A DNA stretch of 12,564 nucleotides from Thermoplasmata archaeon (GTDB lineage: Archaea > Thermoplasmatota > Thermoplasmata > Thermoplasmatales > Thermoplasmataceae). The notes under the pieces were generated by a model. It had not been told where the DNA came from. It ran no database searches and was given only the letters and a program-made list of their open reading frames with translations. Position 1 is the stretch's first letter. Each line of letters opens with the position of its first letter. This document shows positions 1 to 6,842 of the stretch, in pieces. The position numbers and the translations under genes are program-made. The stretch spans positions 1 through 12,564 of the forward strand of contig JAJYDZ010000014.1 in assembly GCA_021790415.1 (NCBI GenBank), given 5' to 3'.

Positions 1-457
1 CGATCATTACAAGAGCAACGGCAAGACATACTCTTTGCTTCATTCCTCTGGAATATGTCCCTGTTTTTCTGTCCAGATATTCTTCCATGGACAGGAGTTT
101 TGACAAATACTCCATCTCATCTCCTATTCTAGATTTATCTGCTCCCTTTACCCTTGCAGCAAATTCTATAATTTCCCTACCGGTGAGATATGGGTAAAAT
201 TCAGGTTGCTCAATTAGTGTTCCAACACTCTGTAGTGCCAACATTGGATTCTCAGAAACGGATGTGCCATCTATTTTTACCGTACCGGATGTAGGTTTAA
301 TTATATTCGTAAGTGCCTTTAGAAGCGTTGTCTTACCGGCTCCGTTTGGACCCAGAATACTTACACACTGCGGCTGATCTATTTGAAGATTAAACGATGA
401 TAGGGCTTCAATTCGCCCATATTTTTTTGTCAGATTGACAATGTCTATCTGGGGCAT
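1..457 (-). CDS. ABC transporter ATP-binding protein (partial, C-terminus beyond left edge)
   Basis: This is the nucleotide-binding subunit of an ABC-2 type exporter, which hydrolyses ATP on the cytoplasmic face to drive the permease encoded just upstream. I translated it by hand from the ATG at 457-455. The frame stays open for 152 codons to the window edge. Visible motifs are Walker A GPNGAGKT (residues 36-43), a Q-loop glutamine (Q84, in LIEQPEF) and a signature-like YSRGMKQ (135-141). In the signature loop the usual LSGGQ is replaced by YSRGMKQ, which is common in the ABC-2/CcmA/NatA-like ATPases. Walker B and the H-loop lie outside the window. The start overlaps the permease stop by one base (TAATG) and has a textbook Shine-Dalgarno 6 nt upstream, so the two are translationally coupled. 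The transported substrate cannot be told from sequence. Confidence 0.93.
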   Translation of the reverse strand, partial: MPQIDIVNLTKKYGRIEALSSFNLQIDQPQCVSILGPNGAGKTTLLKALTNIIKPTSGTVKIDGTSVSENPMLALQSVGTLIEQPEFYPYLTGREIIEFAARVKGADKSRIGDEMEYLSKLLSMEEYLDRKTGTYSRGMKQRVCLAVALVMI

Positions 458-1305
458 TATTTTACCTCCTTTCTTTCAAACAATAAAAGTGCTCCGGTGA
501 GTGAAATGATCGTATATATTAACATTATAATTGCTGATGTCAGAATATCTGAGTATCCTGCCCCATTAGGTGTTACGCTAAAACTTCCAAAGCCTGTTGT
601 TATATTCAGATATACTCTCTCTATTATTGATGCCGAGTTATTGAGAAGATAGTATGGTACAACCTTGTATAGAACCTCAGAAATTATAGTATAGGCATAG
701 AATATGAGAAAATAGAGGAGGAATACAGAAATATAGGCATAGGTATTTTTATTAAAAATAGTGCTTACAAGAAAAGTAAGTGCAACTATTGAAAAAATGA
801 AGAGAATTGTGAGCCCCATGCTCAGGAAATATGGGACAAGCAAAATTCCATTGAAAACCATATAAAATACAATCCCCTGAATAATAAGATATATCATAAT
901 AACCGCGATCGTGACAGAAACTGCTGCGAAATATTTTGCCAGAAGTAAAACATATCTGGGAATTGGAAGTGGAAAGACATAAAATGCCGTTTTGCTCTCT
1001 ATTTCGCTGGATATTGCAGGTGACCCAAAGAATACCGAAGCAAACACAGGAAGATCCAGAAGAACAAAGGACCAAAGAAACCCAACCAAACGCTGAGAAA
1101 ATCCAGGAGTATTGAAGAATCCCTTAAAGTTTGAGAATAGGGATGGAAGTTTAGGAATATATGTAAAAGTAAAGTAAGTTAGAAGAAGCGATACAAGAAT
1201 TGTAATTATTAGCATAATATAGAAACTTCTTGACCGGTAATAATTTTTAAAATAGTATGTATAGGACTCATAGAAGAGCGTTAATGAACGAAACAATTCA
1301 TGCAC
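457..1305 (-). CDS. ABC-2 type transporter permease
   Basis: Integral membrane subunit of the same exporter, 282 aa. About six hydrophobic segments are visible, near residues 30-49, 72-93, 117-147, 155-185, 190-212 and 255-276. After the second segment comes the cytoplasmic stretch SEIESKTAFYVFPLPIPR, which has the usual ABC-2 pattern (an acidic residue, then K/T, a short hydrophobic run and a Pro-Arg turn before the third helix). A hydrophilic loop before the last helix carries possible N-glycosylation sequons (NNS, NIT). The longest frame opens at GTG 1305, overlapping the preceding gene by 8 bp. A better start may be TTG 1296 (codon 4): AGGTG at 1307-1303 sits 6 nt before it, the same spacing as the next gene's Shine-Dalgarno, and the overlap disappears. 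The family call is confident; the substrate is unknown. Confidence 0.88.
   Translation of the reverse strand: MHELFRSLTLFYESYTYYFKNYYRSRSFYIMLIITILVSLLLTYFTFTYIPKLPSLFSNFKGFFNTPGFSQRLVGFLWSFVLLDLPVFASVFFGSPAISSEIESKTAFYVFPLPIPRYVLLLAKYFAAVSVTIAVIMIYLIIQGIVFYMVFNGILLVPYFLSMGLTILFIFSIVALTFLVSTIFNKNTYAYISVFLLYFLIFYAYTIISEVLYKVVPYYLLNNSASIIERVYLNITTGFGSFSVTPNGAGYSDILTSAIIMLIYTIISLTGALLLFERKEVK
464..470 (-). promoter_or_regulatory. Shine-Dalgarno of the ABC ATPase gene
   Basis: Read on the minus strand this is AGGAGGT, a near-perfect complement of the archaeal 16S 3' end. It ends 6 nt before the ATG at 457. It lies inside the last codons of the permease gene and fixes the ATPase start. Confidence 0.8.
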
Positions 1306-2152
1306 CTGAAATTGAAGGAGTTATTCCACTAAGTTCCTTCAGAATTGCAAATATTTCATCATATTGCTTTAACCCAATTTTAATAGAGATAGAAACAGAT
1401 TTATCCGTAACATAGAATGTTGAGACCACCCCGGTGTAATTCAGCACACTGCGAATTTGCTTTGTATGATTCAACATCAAAGATGAATTAAATTGAAAAT
1501 TAAGGTATGTACTAGAATCGTTAATAAAACCGTTCATGGATTTAAGGGGGTTGCTGGCATTACCCACCACAAATGAAATATTTTCATTTGAGTAAAGATA
1601 ATTAAAACCTGAATACGAATATCCTCTGCTGTGATAAGTAAGAGAAGTGTTTATGAAATTCAGATTACCCAGAAGAATATCATTTCCAGACAATGCGGTA
1701 AAATAAATCGTTGAATTTGTAAGTTCTACCAATTTAAGTATTTCAAGGGGATTTGACTGCACAGAATATACGTTCTGCAAACTAGATGAAAGATTTCCAG
1801 AAGACAGATTAGTTAATGCATATACATCGAAGCCGTCATACGTTTCATAATAGTTAATTGAGATATTTGGTGCAGAAGTAACGTTTGAACCGGAAGATAT
1901 TCCACTTACAGCAGAATCAAGGGATGAAGTGGACAGCGGGACTATACCGCCGTACGAACCGTTTAATGCAGCGAAATAATAGGAACTGCCATTGAGGTTC
2001 AGTCTTACGGCAATTTCAGAATTGTATGGAATAAAGGAAGCCATATTAATTGAATTTGAATGAGAATTAAGGTCAATTGCATAGTATGCAAGAGGAACAG
2101 ATACTCCTGCAGCAATGACGGCAACTATTATCATTCGCATGATCTGTTTCAT
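1298..2152 (-). CDS. Membrane-anchored, sequon-rich extracellular protein of unknown function
   Basis: I do not recognise this 284-residue protein. Residues 1-25 form a short basic start (KQIMR) and one hydrophobic helix, consistent with a signal anchor or uncleaved signal peptide. The rest is hydrophilic and rich in Ser, Asn, Tyr and Gly, as expected outside the cell. I count 14 Asn-X-Ser/Thr sequons, so heavy N-glycosylation is likely. No cysteines are present and I see no catalytic motif. It is the first gene of the ABC-2 unit: its TGA overlaps the longest permease frame or, with the shorter permease start, ends one base before it. A surface partner, substrate or sensor of the exporter is therefore a reasonable inference, but only an inference. 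The ATG at 2152 is supported by the hydrophobic N-terminus directly behind it and by a weak TATA-like box about 24 nt upstream. Confidence 0.75.
   Translation of the reverse strand: MKQIMRMIIVAVIAAGVSVPLAYYAIDLNSHSNSINMASFIPYNSEIAVRLNLNGSSYYFAALNGSYGGIVPLSTSSLDSAVSGISSGSNVTSAPNISINYYETYDGFDVYALTNLSSGNLSSSLQNVYSVQSNPLEILKLVELTNSTIYFTALSGNDILLGNLNFINTSLTYHSRGYSYSGFNYLYSNENISFVVGNASNPLKSMNGFINDSSTYLNFQFNSSLMLNHTKQIRSVLNYTGVVSTFYVTDKSVSISIKIGLKQYDEIFAILKELSGITPSISGA
1303..1307 (-). promoter_or_regulatory. Possible Shine-Dalgarno for an alternative TTG start of the permease
   Basis: AGGTG on the minus strand lies 6 nt upstream of an in-frame TTG at 1296-1294. It overlaps the GTG at 1305-1303, so it cannot serve that GTG. 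It argues for the shorter, 279-residue permease. Confidence 0.4.
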
Positions 2153-2171
2153 GATAATGAATTACACACGC

Positions 2172-2179
2172 TTACTTAA
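2172..2179 (-). promoter_or_regulatory. Weak TATA-like box for the glycoprotein/ABC-2 unit
   Basis: The minus strand reads TTAAGTAA, centred about 24 nt before the ATG at 2152. There is no Shine-Dalgarno, so the transcript may be leaderless. The match to an archaeal TATA box is imperfect. The rest of the 134 bp gap at 2153-2286 is AT-rich, and I see nothing else in it. Confidence 0.3.
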
Positions 2180-2286
2180 CTTTAGATCAAAAAAATCTTA
2201 ACCTGCAAATAAACTCTTATAACTCGTATTTCTGGCCTAAATCAATCCGCTTTTACTCAATAAATGAGAATTATTTGTAAATCTAA

Positions 2287-2529
2287 TTAAAGCGTAATGC
2301 CAGTCAGAGTCTTGGTGTCAATTATTCCAGGCATATTTCTAATCTGTTTTACGATTAGCTGCTCAAGTTCCTTATAGTCTTTGGTCTCTACTTTAATAAT
2401 AATGTCATATTCCCCGAAGAGTGTATAAATTTCCAATACACCCTCTACATTCTTCAAACCATCCTGAAGTGCTACTTCGAATCCTGGCTTTTCCTTTATT
2501 AAGATGAAAGCAACTACCAAACTTATCAA
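2287..2529 (-). CDS. Stand-alone Lrp/AsnC ligand-binding (RAM) domain protein
   Basis: An 80-residue protein matching only the C-terminal effector domain of Lrp/AsnC regulators, with a beta-alpha-beta-beta-alpha-beta layout. Diagnostic features are the first strand followed by KPG (residues 14-16), VEGVLEIYTLFGEYDI (28-43) with the GEYD turn, and IRNMPGI before the last strand. No DNA-binding helix-turn-helix precedes it: a stop codon (TGA) directly abuts the first codon, so the gene cannot be longer. The start is therefore TTG at 2529 or the next TTG at 2520. Such single-domain proteins usually assemble into oligomers that bind amino acids or similar small molecules and may modulate full-length Lrp proteins or enzymes. 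The ligand and partner here are unknown. It appears to be a single-gene unit. Confidence 0.82.
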   Translation of the reverse strand: MISLVVAFILIKEKPGFEVALQDGLKNVEGVLEIYTLFGEYDIIIKVETKDYKELEQLIVKQIRNMPGIIDTKTLTGITL

Positions 2530-2548
2530 TCAATAATGTTAGATGATC

Positions 2549-2555
2549 TTATTAA
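2549..2555 (-). promoter_or_regulatory. TATA-like box for the RAM-domain gene
   Basis: TTAATAA on the minus strand is centred about 23 nt before TTG 2529 and 32 nt before TTG 2520. No Shine-Dalgarno is evident, so the mRNA may be leaderless or nearly so. Confidence 0.35.
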
Positions 2556-2618
2556 CCTTTACAAAAATATGAATAAATAGGTGTAAATTGAGTATTGACA
2601 AAGAAAGTAATATAGATT

Positions 2619-3086
2619 TTAATTTTTCAGAGCTTCTTCAATTTCCTTGTAATTCGGCTCCACACCAGGGTTCTCCGAAACCCAGTTATAAACTATTTTT
2701 CCTTCCTTGTCGAGAACATAAACAGCCCTCTTAGAAGCAGTCAGCTGCTTAGCGCCTGCGAAATCCATGTGCAGCCCGCCGTACTTTCTGCTTATTTCTC
2801 TTGTATGATCGCTGAGTAGATCAAAAGTCAGCTTATTTTCCTTTGCAAACTGAGCAAGTGAAAAGGGTTGATCTACGCTTATGCCAACAACTTTTGCATT
2901 TAGCTTGTTGAAATTTTGCATAGAATCTCTAAAGTTACACATCTCCTTCGTGCAAACGCCTGTGAATGCTCCCGGAAAGAAAGCTAGAACAACTTTATTT
3001 CCCTTATAATCACTGAGCTTCTTTACCTTAAGATTCGAATCAACTGTTTCAAATTCCGGTGCTTTATCTCCATTTTTTAGTGCCAT
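2619..3086 (-). CDS. Peroxiredoxin, BCP/AhpC-TSA family
   Basis: A thiol peroxidase that reduces hydrogen peroxide and organic hydroperoxides in the cytoplasm. From the ATG at 3086 it is 155 aa, the usual length for the BCP (bacterioferritin comigratory protein) group. The active site FFPGAFTGVC has the conserved Pro38, Thr42 and peroxidatic Cys45. Cys50 follows five residues later (CTKEMC), the position of the resolving cysteine in many BCP proteins, so an intramolecular disulfide is likely. The conserved Arg is probably in SKRAVYVLD. The frame could be extended 16 codons to a TTG at 3134, but that stretch would run to the dph6 start and contain the promoter, and MALKNGDKAPEF is the normal family N-terminus. 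It diverges from dph6 across 47 bp. Confidence 0.95.
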   Translation of the reverse strand: MALKNGDKAPEFETVDSNLKVKKLSDYKGNKVVLAFFPGAFTGVCTKEMCNFRDSMQNFNKLNAKVVGISVDQPFSLAQFAKENKLTFDLLSDHTREISRKYGGLHMDFAGAKQLTASKRAVYVLDKEGKIVYNWVSENPGVEPNYKEIEEALKN

Positions 3087-3098
3087 AAACCTCTTTTT

Positions 3099-3121
3099 GA
3101 TATAGTTAAACGATATATAAG
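3099..3121. promoter_or_regulatory. Divergent promoter region between the peroxiredoxin gene and dph6
   Basis: The 47 bp gap at 3087-3133 must serve both genes. For the peroxiredoxin, TTATATAT on the minus strand (3113-3120) is centred about 30 nt from its ATG, giving a leader of only a few bases. For dph6, the box TATAGTTA at about 3100-3107 is about 30 nt from its ATG. The strong TATATAA at 3114-3120 is too close to dph6 to be its own box. The two pre-initiation complexes would overlap, so the promoters may compete. Confidence 0.45.
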
Positions 3122-3133
3122 GATGTTTTAACA

Positions 3134-3781
3134 ATGAAAGCTATAAGTCTCTTATCAGGTGGCAAAGACTCATTTTTAGCGACGCTTATTGCCATGGAAC
3201 AGGGGTTTGAGGTAATTTCTGCAATAACTGTATTGCCGAATGAAGATTCTATGATGTTTCATGTTCCAAATGCTAAATTAGCTAAATATGTGGGGGAACT
3301 TATAGACCTTAAAACTATATTCTGCAGAGAATCGGAATTTGAAAACATTATAGACCGATTTGCTAAGGAAAATCCGGGTATTGCGCTTATCAATGGAGCC
3401 ATTGCTTCAAACTACCAGAGAAATAAACTTGAAATGATTTGTACCAACCATGAAATGCTATGTTATTCTCCATTATGGAGAGTGTCTCAGGCAACAGTTA
3501 TGGATGAGCTGATCCAGAAAGGAATTAAACCAATTATTGTTGCCGTCGCCGCTGATGGTCTCGATGAGAAATTCCTTGGCAGGGAAATTAATGAAGAAAC
3601 CATTAATATGTTAAAATTACTGGAAAAACAATATGGACTGAATATCACAGGTGAAGGTGGAGAGTATGAATCTTTTGTCACATGTTATGGATCAAGAACT
3701 CTTGAAATTACAAATTACAGAAAAACTTTCTCGGGTTCAAGCGGTGTCCTAATGATAGACCATATCAAGAAGAATTTTTAA
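3134..3781 (+). CDS. dph6: Diphthine-ammonia ligase (Dph6-like ATP pyrophosphatase)
   Basis: This enzyme is expected to catalyse the last step of diphthamide synthesis, the ATP-dependent amidation of diphthine on elongation factor 2. It is 215 aa, close to archaeal homologues. The PP-loop SGGKDS at residues 8-13 binds ATP. The family hallmark GEGGEYES is at 173-180, followed by the usual short C-terminal tail. The middle part has the family-like stretch INGAIASNYQRNKLE. The yeast-type C-terminal RidA-like extensions are absent, as is normal in archaea. It is one of only two plus-strand genes here. It diverges from the peroxiredoxin and overlaps the radical SAM gene tail to tail by 4 bp, so it is transcribed alone. 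The start ATG 3134 places the PP-loop at the expected distance. Related DUF71 proteins with other amidation roles are possible but less likely. Confidence 0.9.
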   Translation: MKAISLLSGGKDSFLATLIAMEQGFEVISAITVLPNEDSMMFHVPNAKLAKYVGELIDLKTIFCRESEFENIIDRFAKENPGIALINGAIASNYQRNKLEMICTNHEMLCYSPLWRVSQATVMDELIQKGIKPIIVAVAADGLDEKFLGREINEETINMLKLLEKQYGLNITGEGGEYESFVTCYGSRTLEITNYRKTFSGSSGVLMIDHIKKNF

Positions 3782-4836
3782 ATTTTCACTCTTTCAACTT
3801 CAATTGCATCCCATGTTGGATATTCCTCTATCTCGTATAGCTCATACTCCGTTTTCCCTTTAAGATCTTCGATAACCCACGGCGGAATCTCCACCCTTTT
3901 TCTCACGGGGTTTATATGTATATCTATGGGATCCATTCCAAGTCTTATGAGTTCCTCTCTTACCTCATAGATGTTGGGACCTTCCACAATTCCCTTAATT
4001 ATGGTTCCATCTTTTGTAACAACATCTATTGGTCTTGCTGCGTTTTTAGCCCTTCTTTTAAGTCTATTTTTTAGTTGCACACTGTCCTTAAATGCAGCCG
4101 AACAATAATGAACAGCATATTCAGGATGCTCTCTTACCATTTTGATTGCAAGTTCCTGACTTCCCGTTGCTCCGGATTCATAATCGCTCTTAATTGAATA
4201 GTTTCTGCCAAGAAGATGTTCAAAGTTAGTCTCTGAGAATTCAAGCTCATTTAAATTCACAAACTCTACTTCCATCCGCCTCGCAAAATCAATGAGATCC
4301 TTTGTACCCTTGTCTCTTCCAGGTAAACTTGGAACCTCAATTCCCACGACCATTCCATTATCCTTCGCCCATCTTATACGATCCTTAAAAACTGATTTAT
4401 CCATGACACTCCAGATCTCCTCTGGTGGATGAAACCTGATTTCATCGAGACCTGCTTTAGCTGTAGTATCTATGGCCTCCTTTGATCCGCTGATTGTATA
4501 GAGATGGATATGATGTGAATTACCAAATTCTTCCTTTAATATTTTAATATATTCGGACGTCCTTTCAAAATATTTCAGAGGGTCACCGCCTGTAATGCCG
4601 GTGCCGGTTGCCTGAATCATTCTGGCTTCATAAATGGCATCCCTCATATTTGCAAGTGGCATCTCGTCCGCATACATTACATCCTTCATTTTCTTCTGCT
4701 CTGAAAGCGGACAGTAGAAGCACTTAGCGTCGCAAATACCTGACACAAATAATACCATCTTAGCGCCTTTGGCGCACATTTGACATCCTATGGGTAATTT
4801 ACCTGTATAGGTAGAATCTCCTGGTAAGTGTTTCAT
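3778..4836 (-). CDS. Radical SAM protein of unknown function (COG2108-like)
   Basis: A 352-residue radical SAM enzyme. The cluster-binding motif is CDAKCFYC (C35-x3-C39-x2-C42), which ligates the 4Fe-4S cluster that cleaves S-adenosylmethionine. ITGGDPL (81-87) corresponds to the GGE motif. GCQMC (C18, C21) precedes the motif, and one more cysteine, HYC245, lies after the barrel. These are the only six cysteines, so C18, C21 and C245 could hold a second metal site. After C245 comes a basic stretch (KNRLKRRAKNAARP) and a C-terminal domain of about 80 residues. The whole resembles the archaeal group described as related to pyruvate formate-lyase activating enzyme; its reaction is not known to me. 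It ends 4 bp inside the convergent dph6 gene. The 34 bp gap to the upstream gene contains a TATA-like box, so it probably has its own promoter. Confidence 0.82.
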   Translation of the reverse strand: MKHLPGDSTYTGKLPIGCQMCAKGAKMVLFVSGICDAKCFYCPLSEQKKMKDVMYADEMPLANMRDAIYEARMIQATGTGITGGDPLKYFERTSEYIKILKEEFGNSHHIHLYTISGSKEAIDTTAKAGLDEIRFHPPEEIWSVMDKSVFKDRIRWAKDNGMVVGIEVPSLPGRDKGTKDLIDFARRMEVEFVNLNELEFSETNFEHLLGRNYSIKSDYESGATGSQELAIKMVREHPEYAVHYCSAAFKDSVQLKNRLKRRAKNAARPIDVVTKDGTIIKGIVEGPNIYEVREELIRLGMDPIDIHINPVRKRVEIPPWVIEDLKGKTEYELYEIEEYPTWDAIEVERVKI

Positions 4837-4858
4837 TCAAACTGTATCTGTTTCGCCT

Positions 4859-4865
4859 ATTAAAT
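4859..4865 (-). promoter_or_regulatory. TATA-like box for the radical SAM gene
   Basis: TTTAATA on the minus strand is centred 26 nt before the ATG at 4836, with no Shine-Dalgarno. This geometry fits a leaderless transcript starting inside the short gap after the winged-helix gene. Confidence 0.5.
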
Positions 4866-4870
4866 CAATT

Positions 4871-5494
4871 CTATGGCATTTCTTCAAGCGTTCTTTGGAA
4901 GTAATCTGCATCCTGTGATGAGTATCTCGTAATATCGTAGGAATATGATATTATGATCTTAAGGGCCTTGAATAGAGTGTCATTGTTTTTGAAAGTAGGT
5001 TCCACGAGCATATTTGTGGGAGGAATTTTAATTCCATTATTATCCAGAGCTTTCATATATTCCTCTCTTTTTGGTGATTTTGATTTTTTGTAGTTCCTAG
5101 GTAAATCCACACCGCATTTCTCGATCTCCCTCATGAAAACAGGTCGGTTAAAAAGGAATGTTAATGTAATAAGGCAAACGTCTCCTGCCTCATCCTCATT
5201 AAATGTCTTTATTGCTTCACCGAGGAAATAGTAGATGTCCTTTTGCGGGTTTTCTCTTATGGAATATATTCTGGAGGGTTTGATTTCCTTCTCAGCGAGG
5301 ATTCCCAAGTCTACCAGAGCATTAAGGTAGCCGGTCAACACGAGCCTGTGATAATTATATCCCCTCTCCTTAAGGGCCTTTTGAAGCCCGGATATTGACT
5401 TTTCAGATTTCTGAAGTTCATCAAGAATGATTTCTCGTGTAACAATATCGACCTGCACGCTTTGACCTGATAATTTTTCATTGTTTGCTTCCAT
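4871..5494 (-). CDS. Winged-helix protein of unknown function, overlapping purB
   Basis: A soluble 207-residue protein I cannot name. Residues about 17-75 look like a winged helix-turn-helix: helix REIILDELQ, a turn SISGLQKALKERG, a recognition-like helix HRLVLTGYLNALVDLGIL, then a wing ending in SRIYSI. The remainder (about 85-207) is a mostly helical domain with one or two cysteines and no motif I recognise. The gene begins 17 bp inside the 3' end of purB and has a GAGG Shine-Dalgarno about 9 nt before its ATG, so it is co-transcribed with purB and probably translationally coupled. A regulator of purine genes is a tempting guess from position, but the sequence shows only a possible DNA-binding fold. 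Confidence 0.7.
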   Translation of the reverse strand: MEANNEKLSGQSVQVDIVTREIILDELQKSEKSISGLQKALKERGYNYHRLVLTGYLNALVDLGILAEKEIKPSRIYSIRENPQKDIYYFLGEAIKTFNEDEAGDVCLITLTFLFNRPVFMREIEKCGVDLPRNYKKSKSPKREEYMKALDNNGIKIPPTNMLVEPTFKNNDTLFKALKIIISYSYDITRYSSQDADYFQRTLEEMP

Positions 5495-6821
5495 TTTTTA
5501 AAGCCTCTCTTAATATTTCATCACATATTGCTTCCGAGGAACCAATAAATGAAACCGGAGAAAGGATTTCGTCCAATTCTTTTTCTCCAATATGATCTGT
5601 AATGCTCTGTTCAAGCAAAGCGTCCTTAAAAGTTTTGTGTATATCATAGGAGATCATAGAAGCCTTCCTTACAAGTTCATGAGAATCCTGCCGGTTTATC
5701 CCCCTAAGGGTAAGTTCACTTACGATCCTCTCCGATATTGAAAGTGGCGAGTTCATTAGATTTTGCAACATTCTCCTATCATCCACGTATAAGTTTGAGA
5801 AAATTTTCTCCATCTTCACAAGTATATGATCTATCAAAATACAGGAATAAGGAATAGTAAATCTTTCAAGAGCACTGTTCGTTAAATCCCTTTCATGCCA
5901 TGTAATGGAACCTTCTATTTCTGGTGTTACCATGGCTCTTACCATTCTTGAAAGGCTGCAAACATTCTCGGAATCTATTGGATTTCTCTTGCTTGGCATG
6001 GATGAGGATCCTACCTGTTTAACCGGATTAAAATTTTCCATAACCTCTCCTATTTCAGGTCTTTGAAGATTTCTCACCTCGGTTGCAAATTTTTCAAGGG
6101 AGGCTGCCATACCACTTAGAAGATTTACAAACTCAACATATCGATCTCTGGAAACAATTTGACCCGTTGCAATTTCACTTCCAAGTCCCAATGATGACAT
6201 TGCCCTTTTACTAACTTCAAGACCTTTTGTTCCCATGGATGCACCTGTTCCCACCGGTCCAAGTGCCTTTCCTACAAGAATTCTAGATTTAATCTCAAAC
6301 GTCCTTTCAATATGTCTATTGACCTCGGCAAGATAAGTGGCCATTTTTAATCCAAAGGTAATCGGGCTTGCATGTTGTCCATGAGTTCTGCCAAGCATTG
6401 GGGTTTTCTTATATTTTAAAACAAGTTTTGCTAAAGAATTCCCGAGTTTCAAAAGGTCTTCATGTAAGTAAGGCATGAATTGCTTAATCTGCAAAGCCGT
6501 TGCAGTGTCATTTATGTCGTTTGAGGTAATGCCAAAATGAAAGTAGTCCATGCCTTCCACTTTTTCCGAAGCAGCCTTTATAAGGGCCATTATGTCATGT
6601 TTGACTTCATTTTCTATTTCTTTTACCCTCTTTGGATCTATACCCTCCTTAACAACTTCCTCTATTTTTTTTGAGGACCCTTTCGGAATAACATTCAATT
6701 CCTCCTGTGCCCTTGAAATGGCCAATTCTGCTTCCAGCATATATTTTATACGGTTTTCTTCACTGAAAATATCCTTGATAATTTTCCTTCCATAACGATA
6801 TTCTATAGGTGATACAGACAC
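5478..6821 (-). CDS. purB: Adenylosuccinate lyase
   Basis: A cytoplasmic enzyme of purine biosynthesis. It releases fumarate from SAICAR to give AICAR and from adenylosuccinate to give AMP. It is 447 aa, normal for the family. The fumarase/aspartase superfamily signature GSSSMPSKRNP is at 271-281; its serine loop carries the catalytic base. The motif GRTHGQH is at 144-150, with the catalytic histidine region. The YRYGRKIIKDIFSEENR start is typical of PurB (which usually reads Y..PE...IFSEE). The start is GTG 6821. An ATG at 6831 lies 10 nt upstream but is out of frame. A TATA-like box is centred 25 nt before the GTG, which favours a leaderless GTG start. A short GGAG also lies about 4 nt before it. 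It is followed by an overlapping winged-helix gene. Confidence 0.97.
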   Translation of the reverse strand: MSVSPIEYRYGRKIIKDIFSEENRIKYMLEAELAISRAQEELNVIPKGSSKKIEEVVKEGIDPKRVKEIENEVKHDIMALIKAASEKVEGMDYFHFGITSNDINDTATALQIKQFMPYLHEDLLKLGNSLAKLVLKYKKTPMLGRTHGQHASPITFGLKMATYLAEVNRHIERTFEIKSRILVGKALGPVGTGASMGTKGLEVSKRAMSSLGLGSEIATGQIVSRDRYVEFVNLLSGMAASLEKFATEVRNLQRPEIGEVMENFNPVKQVGSSSMPSKRNPIDSENVCSLSRMVRAMVTPEIEGSITWHERDLTNSALERFTIPYSCILIDHILVKMEKIFSNLYVDDRRMLQNLMNSPLSISERIVSELTLRGINRQDSHELVRKASMISYDIHKTFKDALLEQSITDHIGEKELDEILSPVSFIGSSEAICDEILREALKNGSKQ

Positions 6822-6842
6822 GTCTCTCCATGTTTGAGAGCG

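Noticed and set aside
752..1075. Minus-strand frame of 107 codons inside the permease gene
   Set aside because: It is a shadow frame, rich in Cys and Ser, with no domain character. The permease frame explains the region.
2153..2286. Possible small RNA gene or riboswitch in the gap before the surface-protein gene
   Set aside because: No stem longer than about four pairs, no tRNA-like arms and no conserved riboswitch core were visible.
3087..3134. Extension of the peroxiredoxin by 16 residues to a TTG at 3134
   Set aside because: The extension would span the divergent promoter up to the dph6 ATG, and the internal ATG at 3086 gives the normal family N-terminus.
6550..6795. Plus-strand frame of 81 codons opposite purB
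   Set aside because: It is antisense to a clear enzyme gene, has no recognisable motif, and its composition mirrors purB codons.
6829..6831. ATG just upstream of purB as its start
   Set aside because: It is 10 nt upstream and out of frame with purB. The GTG at 6821 keeps the family N-terminus and matches the TATA spacing.
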